Numbered from the stretch's first letter, positions 22,463 to 34,241 are shown. The stretch is DNA of 54,907 nucleotides from Gnetum montanum (GCA_015680685.1 MNCI01026892.1:864755-919661); one strand, 5' to 3'. The notes: generated by a model not told the origin, from the sequence alone. Program-made: numbers and translations.

Positions 22463-23293
22463 TGATGAGTAGCAAGTATACCCTACGCCCAACCATACAA
22501 ATCACTAACATTCACTCAATGATCTAGTCAAATTCCAAAAACTTTAGGTTTCTTTTTATACTAGTTATAGGAGGTGAAACTAACTATTGTAATTTTTGTC
22601 TTCCCAATTCCACGTATGAAGTTCAAGGGTATGGTTAAGTGTAACTGAGGTATGTAATTTTTATCATTTTGTCTTTTATGCTCTAAGTTACCTATGAATA
22701 AAGAATAAATAATAAATTATTTAATGTGAAATTAATTTAATAGCTAGTTAATTTTTAACTAATCCTAACATAAGCATCTATTCCCACTTGATGTACACAT
22801 CCTAAACACATATAGCACTACTGGGTTACCAAACATTAAGTGTTACTGGGATTACCAAGCATTAGATGTATGCTCAAAGTGGTCGTACTTATGTTTTCTA
22901 TTTAACCGCTATTGATTACTTAATTGCTTATTTGTTTAAAAAATTAAATAAAATTACTAGAACATTAAATGTATAAAGGAAACAATTAATCTAGTCCAAG
23001 TAATACAAGGTTTAATCAAAAAGCTTATCTTTATTGTGGCACACACTAAAGTGCTCAGGTACAATAGTGCTTGAATAAAGATCTGTACACTCTTTAACTC
23101 CTACTACAAGCACTTAGGAAATATTCTAACTTTTAAGAGGAAAGAATACAAGAACATTGTTACAACTAAGAAATAGATGCCATAAATGTGGGAGGTAGGT
23201 GCACATTTATAGGCAAAACAGGATTCCCCATCAACAAGTTAGACCCTACATCGATGAGATCCCGTCAACACAGCCAAACCATGCAACTCATCA
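22463..23293 (-). repeat. E3 5' LTR (831 bp)
   Basis: On the minus strand it starts TGATGAG at 23293 and ends CTCATCA at 22463. TATA box TATAAATG lies at 23211-23204. U3 carries GTTGACGGGATCTCATCGATG-like words. It pairs with 4661-5517. Confidence 0.9.
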
Positions 23294-23298
23294 TACAT
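23294..23298. repeat. Right target-site duplication of E3 (TACAT)
   Basis: This is the partner of 4656-4660. Confidence 0.92.
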
Positions 23299-24935
23299 GG
23301 AATTGACAAACCAAATAATAAGTTCCTCTATAGAAGAAACCAACAAGTTAGAACAATTGAGAAGAAAACATCCTTATACACACACAAGTCAAGAAGAGGA
23401 GATAGAATGGAGACAATTGGAGATTCCATATAAGATTAAACTGAAATTGCTAAAATTGAAGGCTCTACTAGTAGCACTACCATATGATTTCTTAAATAAT
23501 CAAAAGCTGATCATAATTAATGCCAACCTAGATAAAGAAAAAAAGAAGAAGTTGATGGAAATAGTCAATAATTAGCCAACTACATTTTCCTTGTCTTACA
23601 TTGAGATCACTAGCATTAATCCTAAAATCTAACATTGGATCTACACTGATCTAGCAGTAAAACCACAACACCAACCATAGAGAAGGCTTAATCCAAAGCT
23701 TAAAGCAGTAGTTAAGCAAGAATTGGAAAAATTACTAAAGGCAAGATTCATTTATTACATTGCAGATAACAAATGAATAAGTGCTTTGGTAATTATTCCA
23801 AAGAAGGGAGGCAAGTGAAGAGCATGCATCAACTTCTAATTATTGAAGTCTACTATGTTCAAGGATCATTTTCCCTTGCCATTTGTTGACCAAGTCTTGG
23901 ATACTATTGTAGGACATGAGTACTATAGTTTTTTGGATGGGTATAGTGGATATAACTAGATCTGCGTTGTTCCTGAGAACTAAGACAAGACAACATTCAC
24001 TAGTTTGTGGGGAATGCTTACTTACAAGCATATACCTTTCAATCTTTACAATGTGCCTACTACCTTTTAGATACTCATACTCAGTATCTTCTAGAAATAG
24101 ATAGGCAATGGTGTTGAGGTTTTTATGGATGATTTTTTCATATATGGGCTAGATTTCAAATAGGCACTAGACCATTTAGAGTAGGAATTAAAAAGATGTG
24201 TAGAGACCAACCTAAAGCTTAATTGGTAGAAAAACCATCTTACGATCTAGGATGGGATCGTGTTAGAACACAAGATTTCATAGAAAGGAATAGAGACAGA
24301 TCCCAAAAAAATCAAACTCATCTAGAACATCACTAAGAGGCCACAAACTATTAAATATGTTTGATCATTTTTTGACTACATGGGGTACTACAGGAGATTC
24401 ATAGAAAATTTTTCAAATATTGCAAAATCACTAGTCAAGCTAACCAAGAAGGATGCATGCTTTCAATGAACTGAGTCATGTAAGAAGGCATTTGAAACAT
24501 TGAAATAGAAGTTGATAGATATGCTAATTCTACAATCTTTCAATTGTTCTATGAGTTTTCATATCATGAAGGATGCTTTGAATTATATGCTTGGTACTAT
24601 ATTGACATAGTTAGATAACTAGAAGTTGCCTACTATATCCATTAGGCTAGTGAAAGCATCACTAGGTCACAACTAAATTACACCACAATAGAAAAGGAGC
24701 TAATGATAGTGGTGTATGCATTGGAAAGATTTAGAAATTATGTGCTCGAATACCCAATCTATGTCCACACTAATCACAATGCAATTTGATTTCTAATGAA
24801 CAAACCAGCAATCAGTCCCTGAGTGATTAGATGAATCATTATACTATAGGAGTTTGACATAACTATGATTAACAAGAAGGACATAAGAAATGTAGTAGCT
24901 GATCACTTATTGAGATTGAGATGGGACCTCCAAGA
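23299..24935 (+). pseudogene. E2 reverse transcriptase and RNase H
   Basis: After a connector (IEETNKLEQL) the frame gives WRQLEIPYKIKLKLLKLKAL, NQKLIIINANLD, FKDHFPLPFVDQVLDT, FLDGYSGYN, then the catalytic F-M-D-D at 24122-24133 (VEVFMDDFFIYG), CVETNLKLNW, DGIVLEHKIS and YYRRFIENFSNIAKSL. RNase H follows from about 24555: FHIMKDALNYMLG, MIVVYALERFRNYVLEYP, HTNHNAI and VVADHLLRL; the conserved IDH Asp has become Asn. These enzymes reverse-transcribe the element. The frame is broken by many TAG/TGA codons, several at former Gln or Trp. Confidence 0.9.
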
Positions 24936-26280
24936 GCAAGTAGAACCATTATTAAGTCAATTCCCTAATGAAAATTTATTTACTAAGATAGTAATGGTTG
25001 TAGATTCAACAGGAAAGTCATGGACAAGTGATTATATGACTTATTTGGCAACACAAGAGTTTTCTATTGTGTGGAGCAAGAAACATAAGGAGCAATTCCT
25101 TCATAGGATGAAAAGATATATGTATATAAATGGAAACCTTTCCAAAATTTGTGCTGATGGGTTAGTATGATGGTGCGTACTAGAGTGCAATCAACAATGA
25201 ATCCTACAATATGCACATGAAGGCCCATGTGGTGGCCATTATGTAGGTTGTAGGATAGTGCTGAAACTATTAATGGTAGGCAACTTCTAGCCTACCTTGT
25301 TCATGGATGTCCATACTTTCACACAATCTTGTGAGTGATGCCAAAAAGATGGAAAAATTACAACCATGAATGAAGGGTCACAATAATGGATACAGCCATT
25401 AGAACTATTTGATATATGGGGAATTTATTTTATGGGATCCATCACACCAATGTTGAATAGGAAGGCCTACATAATAGTGATTGTGGATTATTGTATAAAG
25501 TAGGCAGATCCAGTAGCAGTCAAGGACTATACAACCAAAATAGCTACCAAGTTTTTTTAACAACATGTGGTGAACGAATTTGGAGTATTAAGAATTCTTA
25601 TTTTAGATAATGGAACTCATTTTACCAATGCTACTTTTAAAAAGCTCATGCAACAACTTGGGGTAAACCATAAGTTGACCACATCATTCCACCCCCAAGC
25701 CAATGGCTAAGTAGAAGTAACTAACTATGACAATTAGTGGGTTTAGAAAGGATTAGAGCACTAAGTTGAATGATGCTCTATGGGCTTATAAAATGACATG
25801 GAAATTGCCCATTGATTACTCACACTATGAGAGAGTTTACAATAAGTTACCCATGCTACCAAACCAAGCAAAGCTTCAAACTCTACCTGCTGCTAGCCAA
25901 CTTAACTTGAACTTAAGTTGTACCCAAAGAGAGCTCCTAATGAATATTAATGTGTTAGAAGAGAATAGACTACTAGCACTTATGAGCAATGGGATCCACA
26001 ATAGCTACTCCAAGCATAGGCATGATGCTCGTATAAGGCAAGTATTGATATAGCTAGGCGATAAGGTCCTCTATTATAATCCTAATCATGTCCAACTAAA
26101 GGCCAAGTTTCAAATGCTTTGGGAGGGACCATACATCATTCAAGAAACTTACCCTTCTAGTGTCATGCATATTCACCATCCGTCTAGCCCACACAAGCTT
26201 ATCCCAATAAACATCTATCAAGTCAAACCTTATCATCAATATCCCAGCTTCATTAAAGATTCCTCCTAGTCTATTCGAAT
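24936..26280 (+). pseudogene. E2 integrase
   Basis: WTSDYMTYLATQEF and RMKRYMYINGNLSKICADGL lead to the HHCC region (HEGPCGGHYVG, then CE-stop-CQ) near 25200-25345. Core blocks are LFDIWGIYFMGS, LILDNGTHFTN and SFHPQANG (25410-25710); the glutamate region reads VEVTNYDN after a stop. The C-terminus has WEGPYIIQETYPSS (about 26117-26160) and ends near YHQYPSFIKDSS. It is the DDE integrase. It is more diverged from E3 and E5 than they are from each other. An uninterrupted stretch of about 100 codons remains at 24865-25170. Confidence 0.87.
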
Positions 26281-28508
26281 GCTCTCTACTTATTCACTTT
26301 TGTGACTGATTGATCCTAATCATAGTCATGGGGGTGTCCACTAGGACATAGAGGTACCTTATGATTTTTTCACTTTCTTAGTACTTTTTCTACTTTCTTG
26401 ATATATTTTACCTTTTCTTTTATAATTTTCAATTTCTTGATAATTTAGCAATTCTTTGATCTTTTCTAATTTTTTTATCTTTCATTCTTTTCATTTTTCT
26501 AATTCTTGATATATTTTCTAACCTTTTATGTTTTTTTTCTCATTTTAGTTGTACATATTTTTTCAATTTTCAATAAACCCATTGAATAAGATAAGATGTC
26601 ATCGCAATAAAATGAAGACATCTCTATATTATTGATCATAAGGGACTAATTATCTATACAATGAGACCACAACATCCATCCACCCATTCCAATAATAAGA
26701 AGGTTCTTACCTTGGCCATATTAATATTCTTCCTATAATAAAACTAAGAATAAACATGTAATCATTATGCCTAGACAGAAGAGTGAAGAACCAAGTGGGA
26801 ATGCAAAGGGTATGTCCTCAAAGGAATTTTTGGATTATCTTAGATCACTACTATGAGTATTATCCTATTGCTAAGGATGTATTATATCCTTGTAGATCTA
26901 ATGAAAAATCGAAGTAAAATTATAATAAATGTTGCCTTACCATATCACTAGAAAGACATGTTAACCATGCCTGAAGGTAGTCCTCTTGTAAGGTTAACAC
27001 ACTTAAAAATAAAATCCATGCACAAGAATAAATTTTTTGGGGTTCCACTGGAAAGACATGTTACCCATGCCTAAAGGTAGGCAGCTTCTTAGAAATCTAA
27101 AAAATAAAAAAAGTGAAATGAATAAACTCCTCCCTTGGATAATATGCTAAGTGGTAATGCTCTTGGCAACAATGATATTCTTATGGTAATGATTCTTAAA
27201 GTTGAAATAATGTAATGTAATTATAAAGTGATTTGGACTTGGTTTGGGTCTTGGCAAGAAGGACTAATGATTACTTTGACCATCAATTACATACAAGGAT
27301 TCATTATGCCTATGGTAAGATACCTCACATCCTAATTTTAGCAATCCTTTCCATAGTCCATCCCACCTCATTGTATATTAAATCATAAATTTATGGTTTT
27401 GTGTAATATAGTATTAATTTTTCAATTTAGCAATACTAACATGTGTGTTTTGCTAGACAATTATATCTTACATTCAACTCCTTGAGTGCTGAAGGATACT
27501 TTTAGGTGTTATTATACAATGGCACCAAGGGCTAGAGCCTACTTTGGGGAGGATCCACTTATATAACTCTTGTATTTCATACTTAGTAAGAAATTCCACA
27601 TCATCATCTTGTGTCTTCCAAAATCATCAAAAATCTAATAAAGACTTTCCTTAATTTCAAAAACATGTTCATATACCTATAATCCTTCATCCATCTTCTA
27701 TACACTCAATAAACTTTCATCATCAAAGATTCCTTCTTTATGGACTTTAAATGCTTAATTTCTAAAACTTGAGCATCATGACTACTCCAAAACCCTATGA
27801 AAATTCTTACTATCTTCCAATCATTTTTTTAACTTATTTTTTCCAAAAAAAATTAATCAAAAATTTGAAATTTTTCATAGTGACATCATTGATATGATGT
27901 ATGAGCCTCTCATACATCATTGATTCAATGTTGGATCAACAATGTTGCTCTAATAAAAATACTATATATGTGTGTAGGAAGTTAGTGAATTTTTCATTCT
28001 TCACATTTGCAACAAGGGAGGTTTTTCCATTTTTCTTTCTGAGCTCTGACAAGCTAACTTACAAAGCCCATAACTTTATTCCCATAGCTCCAATTTTCAA
28101 AATTCTTGAACCTTGTTGATCCTAGAGTGCTTAACTTAATCATGGGGGGTGACATCAAGGAAACTTGAGCAAAAAAATTTTCTAATGCCAAAAGATAGTA
28201 TAAGGGTAAGTAAGATGAACTACTAAAGATATTATCATGGTAACTAAAAAAATTTAAGCCAAATAATTTAATGAATTCTTCTAATAAATCATTTTAACTA
28301 TTCTAAGGCACTATAAGTAAAAAGAAAATAGTTGTGAAAGGTTATGGTAACTAAAGGTGCAACACTTAGGGGATATCTTTTTAAAAAATTTTAACTCTAC
28401 AATTATAATATGATAAGAACTTGATCTAGCAAAGGGTATGAGCAAGGTTAAGAACTATTAAGAGTTGATTTGAATACTCTAATAATTACAAACCCTTGTT
28501 GATTACAA
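26281..28508 (+). other. E2 noncoding block between integrase and ORF3
   Basis: It holds TCATGGGGG at 26326-26334, a T-rich tract (26370-26580), two copies of the CATGTTACCCATGCCT motif (about 26948-26980 and 27046-27080), a promoter-like module (27876-27970) and another TCATGGGGGG at 28140-28149. The stretch to about 28090 aligns with E4 46271-48017. No gene is visible. Confidence 0.65.
27876..27970 (+). promoter_or_regulatory. Promoter-like module upstream of E2 ORF3
   Basis: Repeated ACATCATTGAT / ATGATGTATGA / CAATGTTG words precede the TATA-like ACTATATATG at 27961-27970. E4 has the same module at 47820-47905 (CTACGATGTTG words, then CATATAAAAATAG). It lies about 540 bp before the ORF3 start. 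Inference only. Confidence 0.4.
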
Positions 28509-31255
28509 ATGACCCCAAAGAGAATACTAGAAGGAGGACCTTCACAACCTAAGAGCAAAAGACTTAGAGGCCGTGGGAGAGGTTGAACTAGAGAACAAAC
28601 TCCACAAGCAAAGCATGTAAAGTAGGAAGTCCAATCATTCAGCATTCACCAGTAGACACCCTACTACTAAACAATTTGCACAAGTAGAGGTAGAAGCACC
28701 ACAAGAACCTAAGCAAGGATAGTGCCTCATGTCATCACTAAAATGACTCTAAGCCATCCAAGAGAAATCAATCATATCCACAATTATCGTGGAGTTGAAT
28801 GTTGGCCCTTTTATGAAGTTTTCTCCAAAGGATATGAGGACACAACTTTAGTCATCTCCCCTATGGCCTACGTTGTCAAATAGTGGTCAATGGTATTTAG
28901 AGGAAACTTATCAGTTTTGGCAAAATAAACAAGCCGATGCCACTATCAAAATAAAAGAAGTTTCAATATCATATTCCATAGAGGTAATTTCTATAGCACT
29001 AAATCTACCAAATGAATGGGCTAATGTAACATAAATTTCCATAAGGTCTAATACCGATGCCAGGAAATTGTGGCTACCATGAGCCTATGGCAAGGAAGAT
29101 AAAGAATATAATGAGATGACTACTAAAGAAAAGATTTACTTCAAGATTGGAACTTATCACTTATTCCCAACCAAAAGGCTTAACAAAATATCAACCTATG
29201 CGGTTAGAGGAAGTGCTGACTTGATGGGGAAATTCAATGGTAACATTGTCCATCTTTACTTCCTAGAAATTTAGAGGTCATTCAAGGAGAAGAAGGTGAG
29301 GAAATCAACACTATCATTTCCCTACCTAATAAGGAAGTTATCCAAGTAGGCAAGCATATTGGGTTACACTAATGATGTTTTAAGAAAAGCCCAGAATGCT
29401 TCATATGCAAAAAATATCAAAACCAGTGCCTCCTAAAAGGTATCACTATTGAGGAATTTACAGGCTCAACTCCTACCAATACCATCTAAGCTACTAGTCA
29501 ACAATAATAAGCAAGACCTAGTAGCCAACCACCAACTAAACAACAATAACAACAAGTTCCTCCACCACCGTCATAGAACTATAGGCCTTCAATGAGCCAT
29601 CTACAATCAATTGCAAAAATAATAAGTTGAGGAATAAGAAAGGATAGCAATCTTTACAAAGTCAAAGAAAGTGTAATCAGACCCATAGTTTCTATAGATC
29701 CTACAAGTGGAAAAATTTCACTACAGTTAGGACAAGAGGATGATTGAGCATAAAAAAATTTTAGGGAACATTACATCATTTCAAGTGAGGCTAGAAATAA
29801 GAGAAGGAGCCACAATTGAGGTTATGCAACATCAAGATGTAGCAAAACTTGCTAAAGTAATCACGGATCACATCAAAGAGTTATTTAACATCCCTGTTGT
29901 GCTACCATCTAATATTTTTAGTGTGAGGGAAGCTCAAATGTTTGTTGGTACCTTGATGAATCCTACTAAACATGAAGCCATATTGGAAAAACTACTACAA
30001 ATAGGATAAGTCATGTAGAATCTTTTTGATATCCCCAATGATATTACTGTAGCTTATTCTAAACTAATTGCCTCTAAGGGGAAGTTGGTCATGGCTAAGA
30101 CCAAGGTAAAGCATGCAGAAAATGAAGTTCAAAAATTGTAAGAAGAGCTAGCCACCCTAAGAGCAGAAAGAAGAGACCCAACACAATTTGTTGTGCTAGC
30201 CCAACTTGACTAATTCAAAACAAACCATGTAATATGCCTCATTGACCATCATATGAAGATGGAGAAAGAGAAGGAGAAGGTGGTGTAAGATGCATTAGTA
30301 GTACAAGCCCAAACATATGCACATGCCAAAGCATTCACCACCCTAAAAGAAGAAAATAAACAACTAGTTGCTAATAATGCTTAGTTGAAAAAAATTGAAT
30401 GGTAAAAGAATGTTCCTAAGAAGAGCATCTAACAACTCCAAGACTAATTAGTCCATGTCAACCAAGACATGAGTTGCTTGGCCCATGAAAACTGAACCTT
30501 GTCAATGGAAGAAGTTTATGCTATTCGATAAAAGTCTATAATTAAAATCAATGCATGGAAAAATGAGGCTAAGAAACAAGAATGACTTAAGAAGAATTTT
30601 AAACACCAAGTGGACATGTATAAATAGATCAATGAGAAAGAGATCTAGATGGAAAAGGCCAAATTCAACACAATTTCGACATAGAATCTTGATTGGTAGC
30701 CAATTCTAGATAGTCTTGCTCATCTCCACCTAGCAAAAAGAAAGAATAAAGACCAAGGGATTGAGGATTTGATAGAATACATGAGATTAGAAAACCCATG
30801 GTATGCTAATCTGGCCATGTTAATGGTAGGTAGGTCCAGAAATGAATTGGAATAGTAGGTAGTAGCAGTTTATGCATTGTACAAGAAATAATTTGCAAAC
30901 AAGATGGATGCTTTACAAAAACTACATGCGGAAAATTATGACCTCGAGATCATGAAAGCTAGCTACTAGAGCCAAATTGACATAATAGCTAACCCAGCTC
31001 ATCACATGTCAAACTACTAGGAATTGAGAAAGATAGCAAGAGATTTTGAGGATGAAAGATGGTAGTTTGCAACATGGTACATGAAGGCTAATCAAATGTT
31101 CCTACAACTGCCATGCCCATGCGATGTACCTGCTCCATCACAAATTACTCAATAAGTATGGATGATACATGATCCTTGGACAAAGAAGGAGAAACTTCAA
31201 GCATGATAAGCGAGAGCAACCGATGAAAGAGCCACCACTGTCAGGAACATAGGGT
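28509..31255 (+). pseudogene. E2 ORF3: long extra coding region
   Basis: It starts at ATG 28509 (MTPKRILEGGPSQPKSKRL), a basic N-terminus with RGRGRG that could bind nucleic acid or direct nuclear entry. The next part (about 28790-29400) has NVGPFMKFSPK, GQWYLEETYQFWQNKQA, KIYFKIGTYHLFP and TYAVRGSADLMGKF. A stop-free segment at 29740-30009 includes VMQHQDVAKLAKVITDHIK. From about 30060 to 30700 the sequence is Lys/Glu/Gln-rich with coiled-coil character. The end has WMIHDPWTKKEKLQA near 31147-31205. E3 ORF3 shares both ends. No signal peptide or membrane segment is evident. The position is that of the env-like ORF of Athila elements; I do not recognise the family. Many stops and several frame changes. 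Confidence 0.65.
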
Positions 31256-31450
31256 ACATTGGGCTACTTCAAGTTTTATTATCTTTTCATATAAATGTGT
31301 TAATTTTTATAAAAATACCACTATGACATTCCAAGTCATGTAAATAGTTAGTTAGTTATGTCAAGTTAAATCTACCTTTGAATTTTGTAAAGGACTCTAT
31401 CGTCATTTTGTTTTAACTCAGGGATAAGTTTCTAGTCAATCATGGGGGTA
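31256..31450 (+). promoter_or_regulatory. E2 3' noncoding end with polypurine tract
   Basis: AT-rich sequence ends in TCATGGGGGTA (31440-31450), the best-preserved purine tract in the window, directly before TGATAAA at 31451. It is expected to prime plus-strand synthesis. Confidence 0.8.
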
Positions 31451-31457
31451 TGATAAA
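31451..31457 (+). repeat. First 7 bases of E2 3' LTR / left LINE duplication (TGATAAA)
   Basis: TGATAAA follows the purine tract exactly where the LTR must start, but the following sequence is not LTR. The same 7 bases open the LTR at 50163. The simplest reading is that the LINE inserted at LTR position 7 and duplicated TGATAAA. Confidence 0.6.
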
Positions 31458-31994
31458 GTTAAATTTTAATGTGTAAGTGGAAAAACACTTGATTTGAGAG
31501 CTTCAAGTCATGGATTTGATTTTGGTAGGCAATGTTGAGTTGTATAAAGTTCTAATTGAACTATATATCTTAGGGTGTACCTATGTTTCACTTACTTTGG
31601 ACTCCAACACCCCTCCTAAATGGTGTTGAAAAATATCCAAAACTTACTACCTTCACTTTAGGATGATAAGGTTACTTTAGAATTTATTTTCTTCTTTTAG
31701 CTTAAAGAATGTTAGCAACATCAAATGTTTTAAGGTAAATAAAAATATCATTTAATATTGTAATTACCCTTTATACTTCATATTATTAACAAAAGTACAC
31801 GTTAGATATTTCAAGAGGTAATATCATTTTAGAATAGCTACAAAAATGAAGACAGATTTTGAAAATAAAAGATTTAGAATCCAAGTGTAAATCTGACAAA
31901 AAAAATATCTACTTACAATAGCTTTTAATGATCAAAATATAAGCAATCAACATTGGTTTGATGAAGCTTATAATATAGCTAGAATTTTTTAATG
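31458..31994 (-). pseudogene. LINE 3' part (left of E4)
   Basis: This AT-rich segment has no LTR-element match. Because E4 is flanked by CCTCC duplications, it was contiguous with the LINE at 48827. On the minus strand it continues after the LINE RT, so it should hold the protein end and 3' noncoding region. Only weak, stop-rich frames are visible. No clear poly(A) tail is seen at 31458; the tail reads TTAAAATTTAAC. Confidence 0.5.
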
Positions 31995-31999
31995 CCTCC
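31995..31999. repeat. Left target-site duplication of E4 (CCTCC)
   Basis: CCTCC precedes the E4 LTR start (TAATGAATCATC, from TGATGAATCAT) and recurs at 48822-48826 right after CTCATCA. Confidence 0.85.
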
Positions 32000-33012
32000 T
32001 AATGAATCATCAATTGGCTGAGATATCATAGATACTATGTCATAGATGCTACATCATGCCTGCATTCTAGCATCCCCATCAGTGCATCTTAGTTGGCTAC
32101 TATGTCGCATCTGTGATGTTGTAGATGCTATGTCACATTGAATTTTTAAAAGATAATGTTTTGTCACCTACAATATCTCATATTTGATATCAAAGCACAA
32201 GCTATGACATCAGATATCTAATATCACGAGATGTGTGCCTACCTATAAATACAACACTTGGGTGAACAATCCTAACAACTTTCATTCCACCCTTAGGTAG
32301 ATTCTTGTAGTTTTTTTTCATAGTTTTAGCAATAGAGTGAATTCCCATAGTGTGGTGTTGAGCAATTGGATAAAATCTTTATTCAAGTGAAGTGTACTTG
32401 GGCACAATTCATGTTTGGAAACAAAGATCAAAATTTCATTTCATCATTGCAACATCCACTTATTTTTACTATTTTACTTAGCATAGTTTCTACTATTTTC
32501 TTAGTTTAAGTATTTACATTTCCAAGTACTTTACTTTCTTATTTATAAGTAACGCAAAATGAGTGCGACTAGTTTCAAGTGTTTAAGTGTAATCGTTTGA
32601 TGATCCTACTAATGTTATTGCTTAGTTCACCTAGTAGCATAACACTTGGTAACCCAGTAATGGTTATATGAGACCAAGGCATGTATGGTAGGCTAGGACC
32701 ATATGCTCATTGCTCTAGGCTAGAGTAGATTTACATTATTGTCATTACTTAGATATAGGATTAAATTTCATTCTTAGTTATGTTTATCACTAGGAGTAAA
32801 ATGGGCCTAACAACATCAATTATCATATGCCTCACTTTGGAATGAACCATACATGACAAATCTACCACTAGTCCAAGTGGGAAGATAGTGTCCTACAATC
32901 AATGCTTAATAAGCTAGATACCACAACTAGCCCCATCCATAGAATTTGACCAAATCATGCATGAACGCTTGTGATTCATATGGTTGGACGTAGGGGCACC
33001 CACCTCTCATCA
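32000..33012 (+). repeat. E4 5' LTR (1013 bp)
   Basis: It starts TAATGAATCATC (T-G mutated to T-A) and ends CTCATCA. U3 is rich in ATGCTA-GTC / GATGTTGTAGATG and ATATC words. TATA box TATAAATA is at 32244-32251. It matches the E4 3' LTR from 32206 onward. Confidence 0.85.
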
Positions 33013-33013
33013 T

Positions 33014-33031
33014 TGGTGTCATTGCTAGGGA
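33014..33031 (+). promoter_or_regulatory. E4 primer-binding site (tRNA-Asp type)
   Basis: TGGTGTCATTGCTAGGGA differs from TGGCGCCGTTGCCGGGGA at five positions, all C-to-T or G-to-A, most in CpG or CHG context. Confidence 0.9.
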
Positions 33032-33144
33032 TGGTGCTCGCTATCTAGATTAGTTATATTATACAAGATCATTGTAAACATATTAATGATCTATCTTGTG
33101 GCAAAAACTATTATTTTAAGTCACACACATTATCAAATAAAACC

Positions 33145-33970
33145 ATGTCTTCTTCACATTAGGCCAATAATGCATCATATGATAAAAGCACTAGTAGGAA
33201 AAATGATAGGACTTATACTAAGGAAAACTAAAGTAAACAACCATAAGGGTTTCATATGGTTAATTATACCCTTACTACACTTAAAGACTACGTTCAACTA
33301 ATGCAAACAATCCTAAAGAAGATTAAGTATGTACTAGGATAAGGAAGGCCTCAAGGCCTAAGCCCTTCTCCAAACCTAGAAGAGATAAATCAATAGACCA
33401 TAGGGGGAGATATAGTAGCCATTACAATTTTCCCAATCTCCCATTTTCCTCTTCCTCTTCCACGTCTAGTTCTGATGAAGATGAACGTAGGTATAGAAAT
33501 AGATATACTAAGTGATCAAGACAAAGATAGAAATAGAAATAGAAGAGATCATTAAAGTGAGCATAGACGAGATCACCATAATTAGATAAATAGAAATAGA
33601 AATTATCACCATGACATGTCTGATGATGGTGAACCCTTGTTGGCTACTAAGAACATGATGTAGATAACAAAGGCAATTAGAATACCCCCATGAGCACCAA
33701 AGGAAAAGTTGCATCAAAAGTCTTGATATGAATAACATCCCTAAATTTATGAGAGGCTATAATTCTAATTTTTAACATCATTTACAAGCCTTCCATGACT
33801 GCACCTTGTAAAACATTGAGAGTGTGTGGCAAAAGCTTAAGCTCTTTCCAAGGACACTAATAGACAAAACTAAAAGTTGGTATAGATCGTTGGAACTAGA
33901 TTTAATCCATCGATGGTCGACAATGTTGGAACTCTTTAATAAGAAATTCCAAAAATATGTAAGAGTGTCC
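33145..33970 (+). pseudogene. E4 gag, N-terminal part
   Basis: The start is ATG 33145 (MSSSH then TAG), parallel to N and E3. A Ser-rich linker with SSSSTSSSDEDE (about 33450-33490) and an Arg/His/Asp-rich patch follow. The core has KLKLFPRTLIDKTKSWYRSL and MLELFNKKFQKYVRVS up to 33970, where it is joined to a truncated E5 LTR. By comparison with N, about 190 bp of gag are missing before it resumes at 44661. Stops and frame changes throughout. Confidence 0.8.
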
Positions 33971-34222
33971 TTTCATTCTTTTCTTAGGTGATTAAAATTG
34001 CAAAACATAAAATGATAAAAATCATGTGCCTCAATTACACTTAAACCATATCCTTGAGCTTCACAAGTGAGTTGGGAAGACAGTAGATGTTCTTAATGCT
34101 CATTTCACTTCCTAGAGGATCAACGTACTGATGAACTATATGTCCATAGAATTTGATTGGATCATGTGTAAACGCCTTAGTGATTCATATGATTTGGCAT
34201 AGGGGTACCTCATCGCTCATCA
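33969..34222 (+). repeat. E5 5' LTR, last ~254 bp only
   Basis: It matches 44437-44660 of the E5 3' LTR from CCTTTCATTC onward and ends CTCATCA. The 3' LTR lacks about 30 bp near its end that are kept here (around 34171-34200). The first ~570 bp, including promoter, are lost. Confidence 0.87.
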
Positions 34223-34223
34223 T

Positions 34224-34241
34224 TGATGTCATTATCGAGGA
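34224..34241 (+). promoter_or_regulatory. E5 primer-binding site (tRNA-Asp type)
   Basis: TGATGTCATTATCGAGGA, one base after the LTR, aligns with TGGCGCCGTTGCCGGGGA; nearly all differences are transitions. The leader to about 34380 holds nothing else I recognise. Confidence 0.8.

Larger units (their letters stand above)
4661..23293 (-). mobile_element. E3: complete minus-strand Athila/Tat-like element hosting N
   Basis: E3 has two LTRs (22463-23293 as 5', 4661-5517 as 3'), a tRNA-Asp primer-binding site, gag, protease, RT, RNase H, integrase, a noncoding spacer, ORF3 and a weak purine tract, all reading right to left. Flanking 5-bp duplications TACAT show a normal integrase insertion into E2. 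N (11278-17778) sits inside its RT/RNase H border. Without N, E3 is about 12.1 kb. Stops and frameshifts are frequent, and the two LTRs differ at many positions by eye, so the insertion is old. Confidence 0.9.
2953..31457 (+). mobile_element. E2: pol-bearing Athila/Tat-like element, interrupted
   Basis: E2 is the base layer of the left half. Its gag and protease lie at 2953-4655. After removal of E3 and one TACAT copy, the coding sequence resumes at 23299 with the protease-RT connector, RT, RNase H and integrase, then a noncoding block, ORF3 and a purine tract at 31440. The 5' part is lost behind E1. The 3' LTR begins at 31451 and is cut after 7 bases by a LINE; it probably resumes at 50163. 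The noncoding 3' block matches that of E4 (46271-48017), so E2, E4 and E6 belong to related families. Confidence 0.75.
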
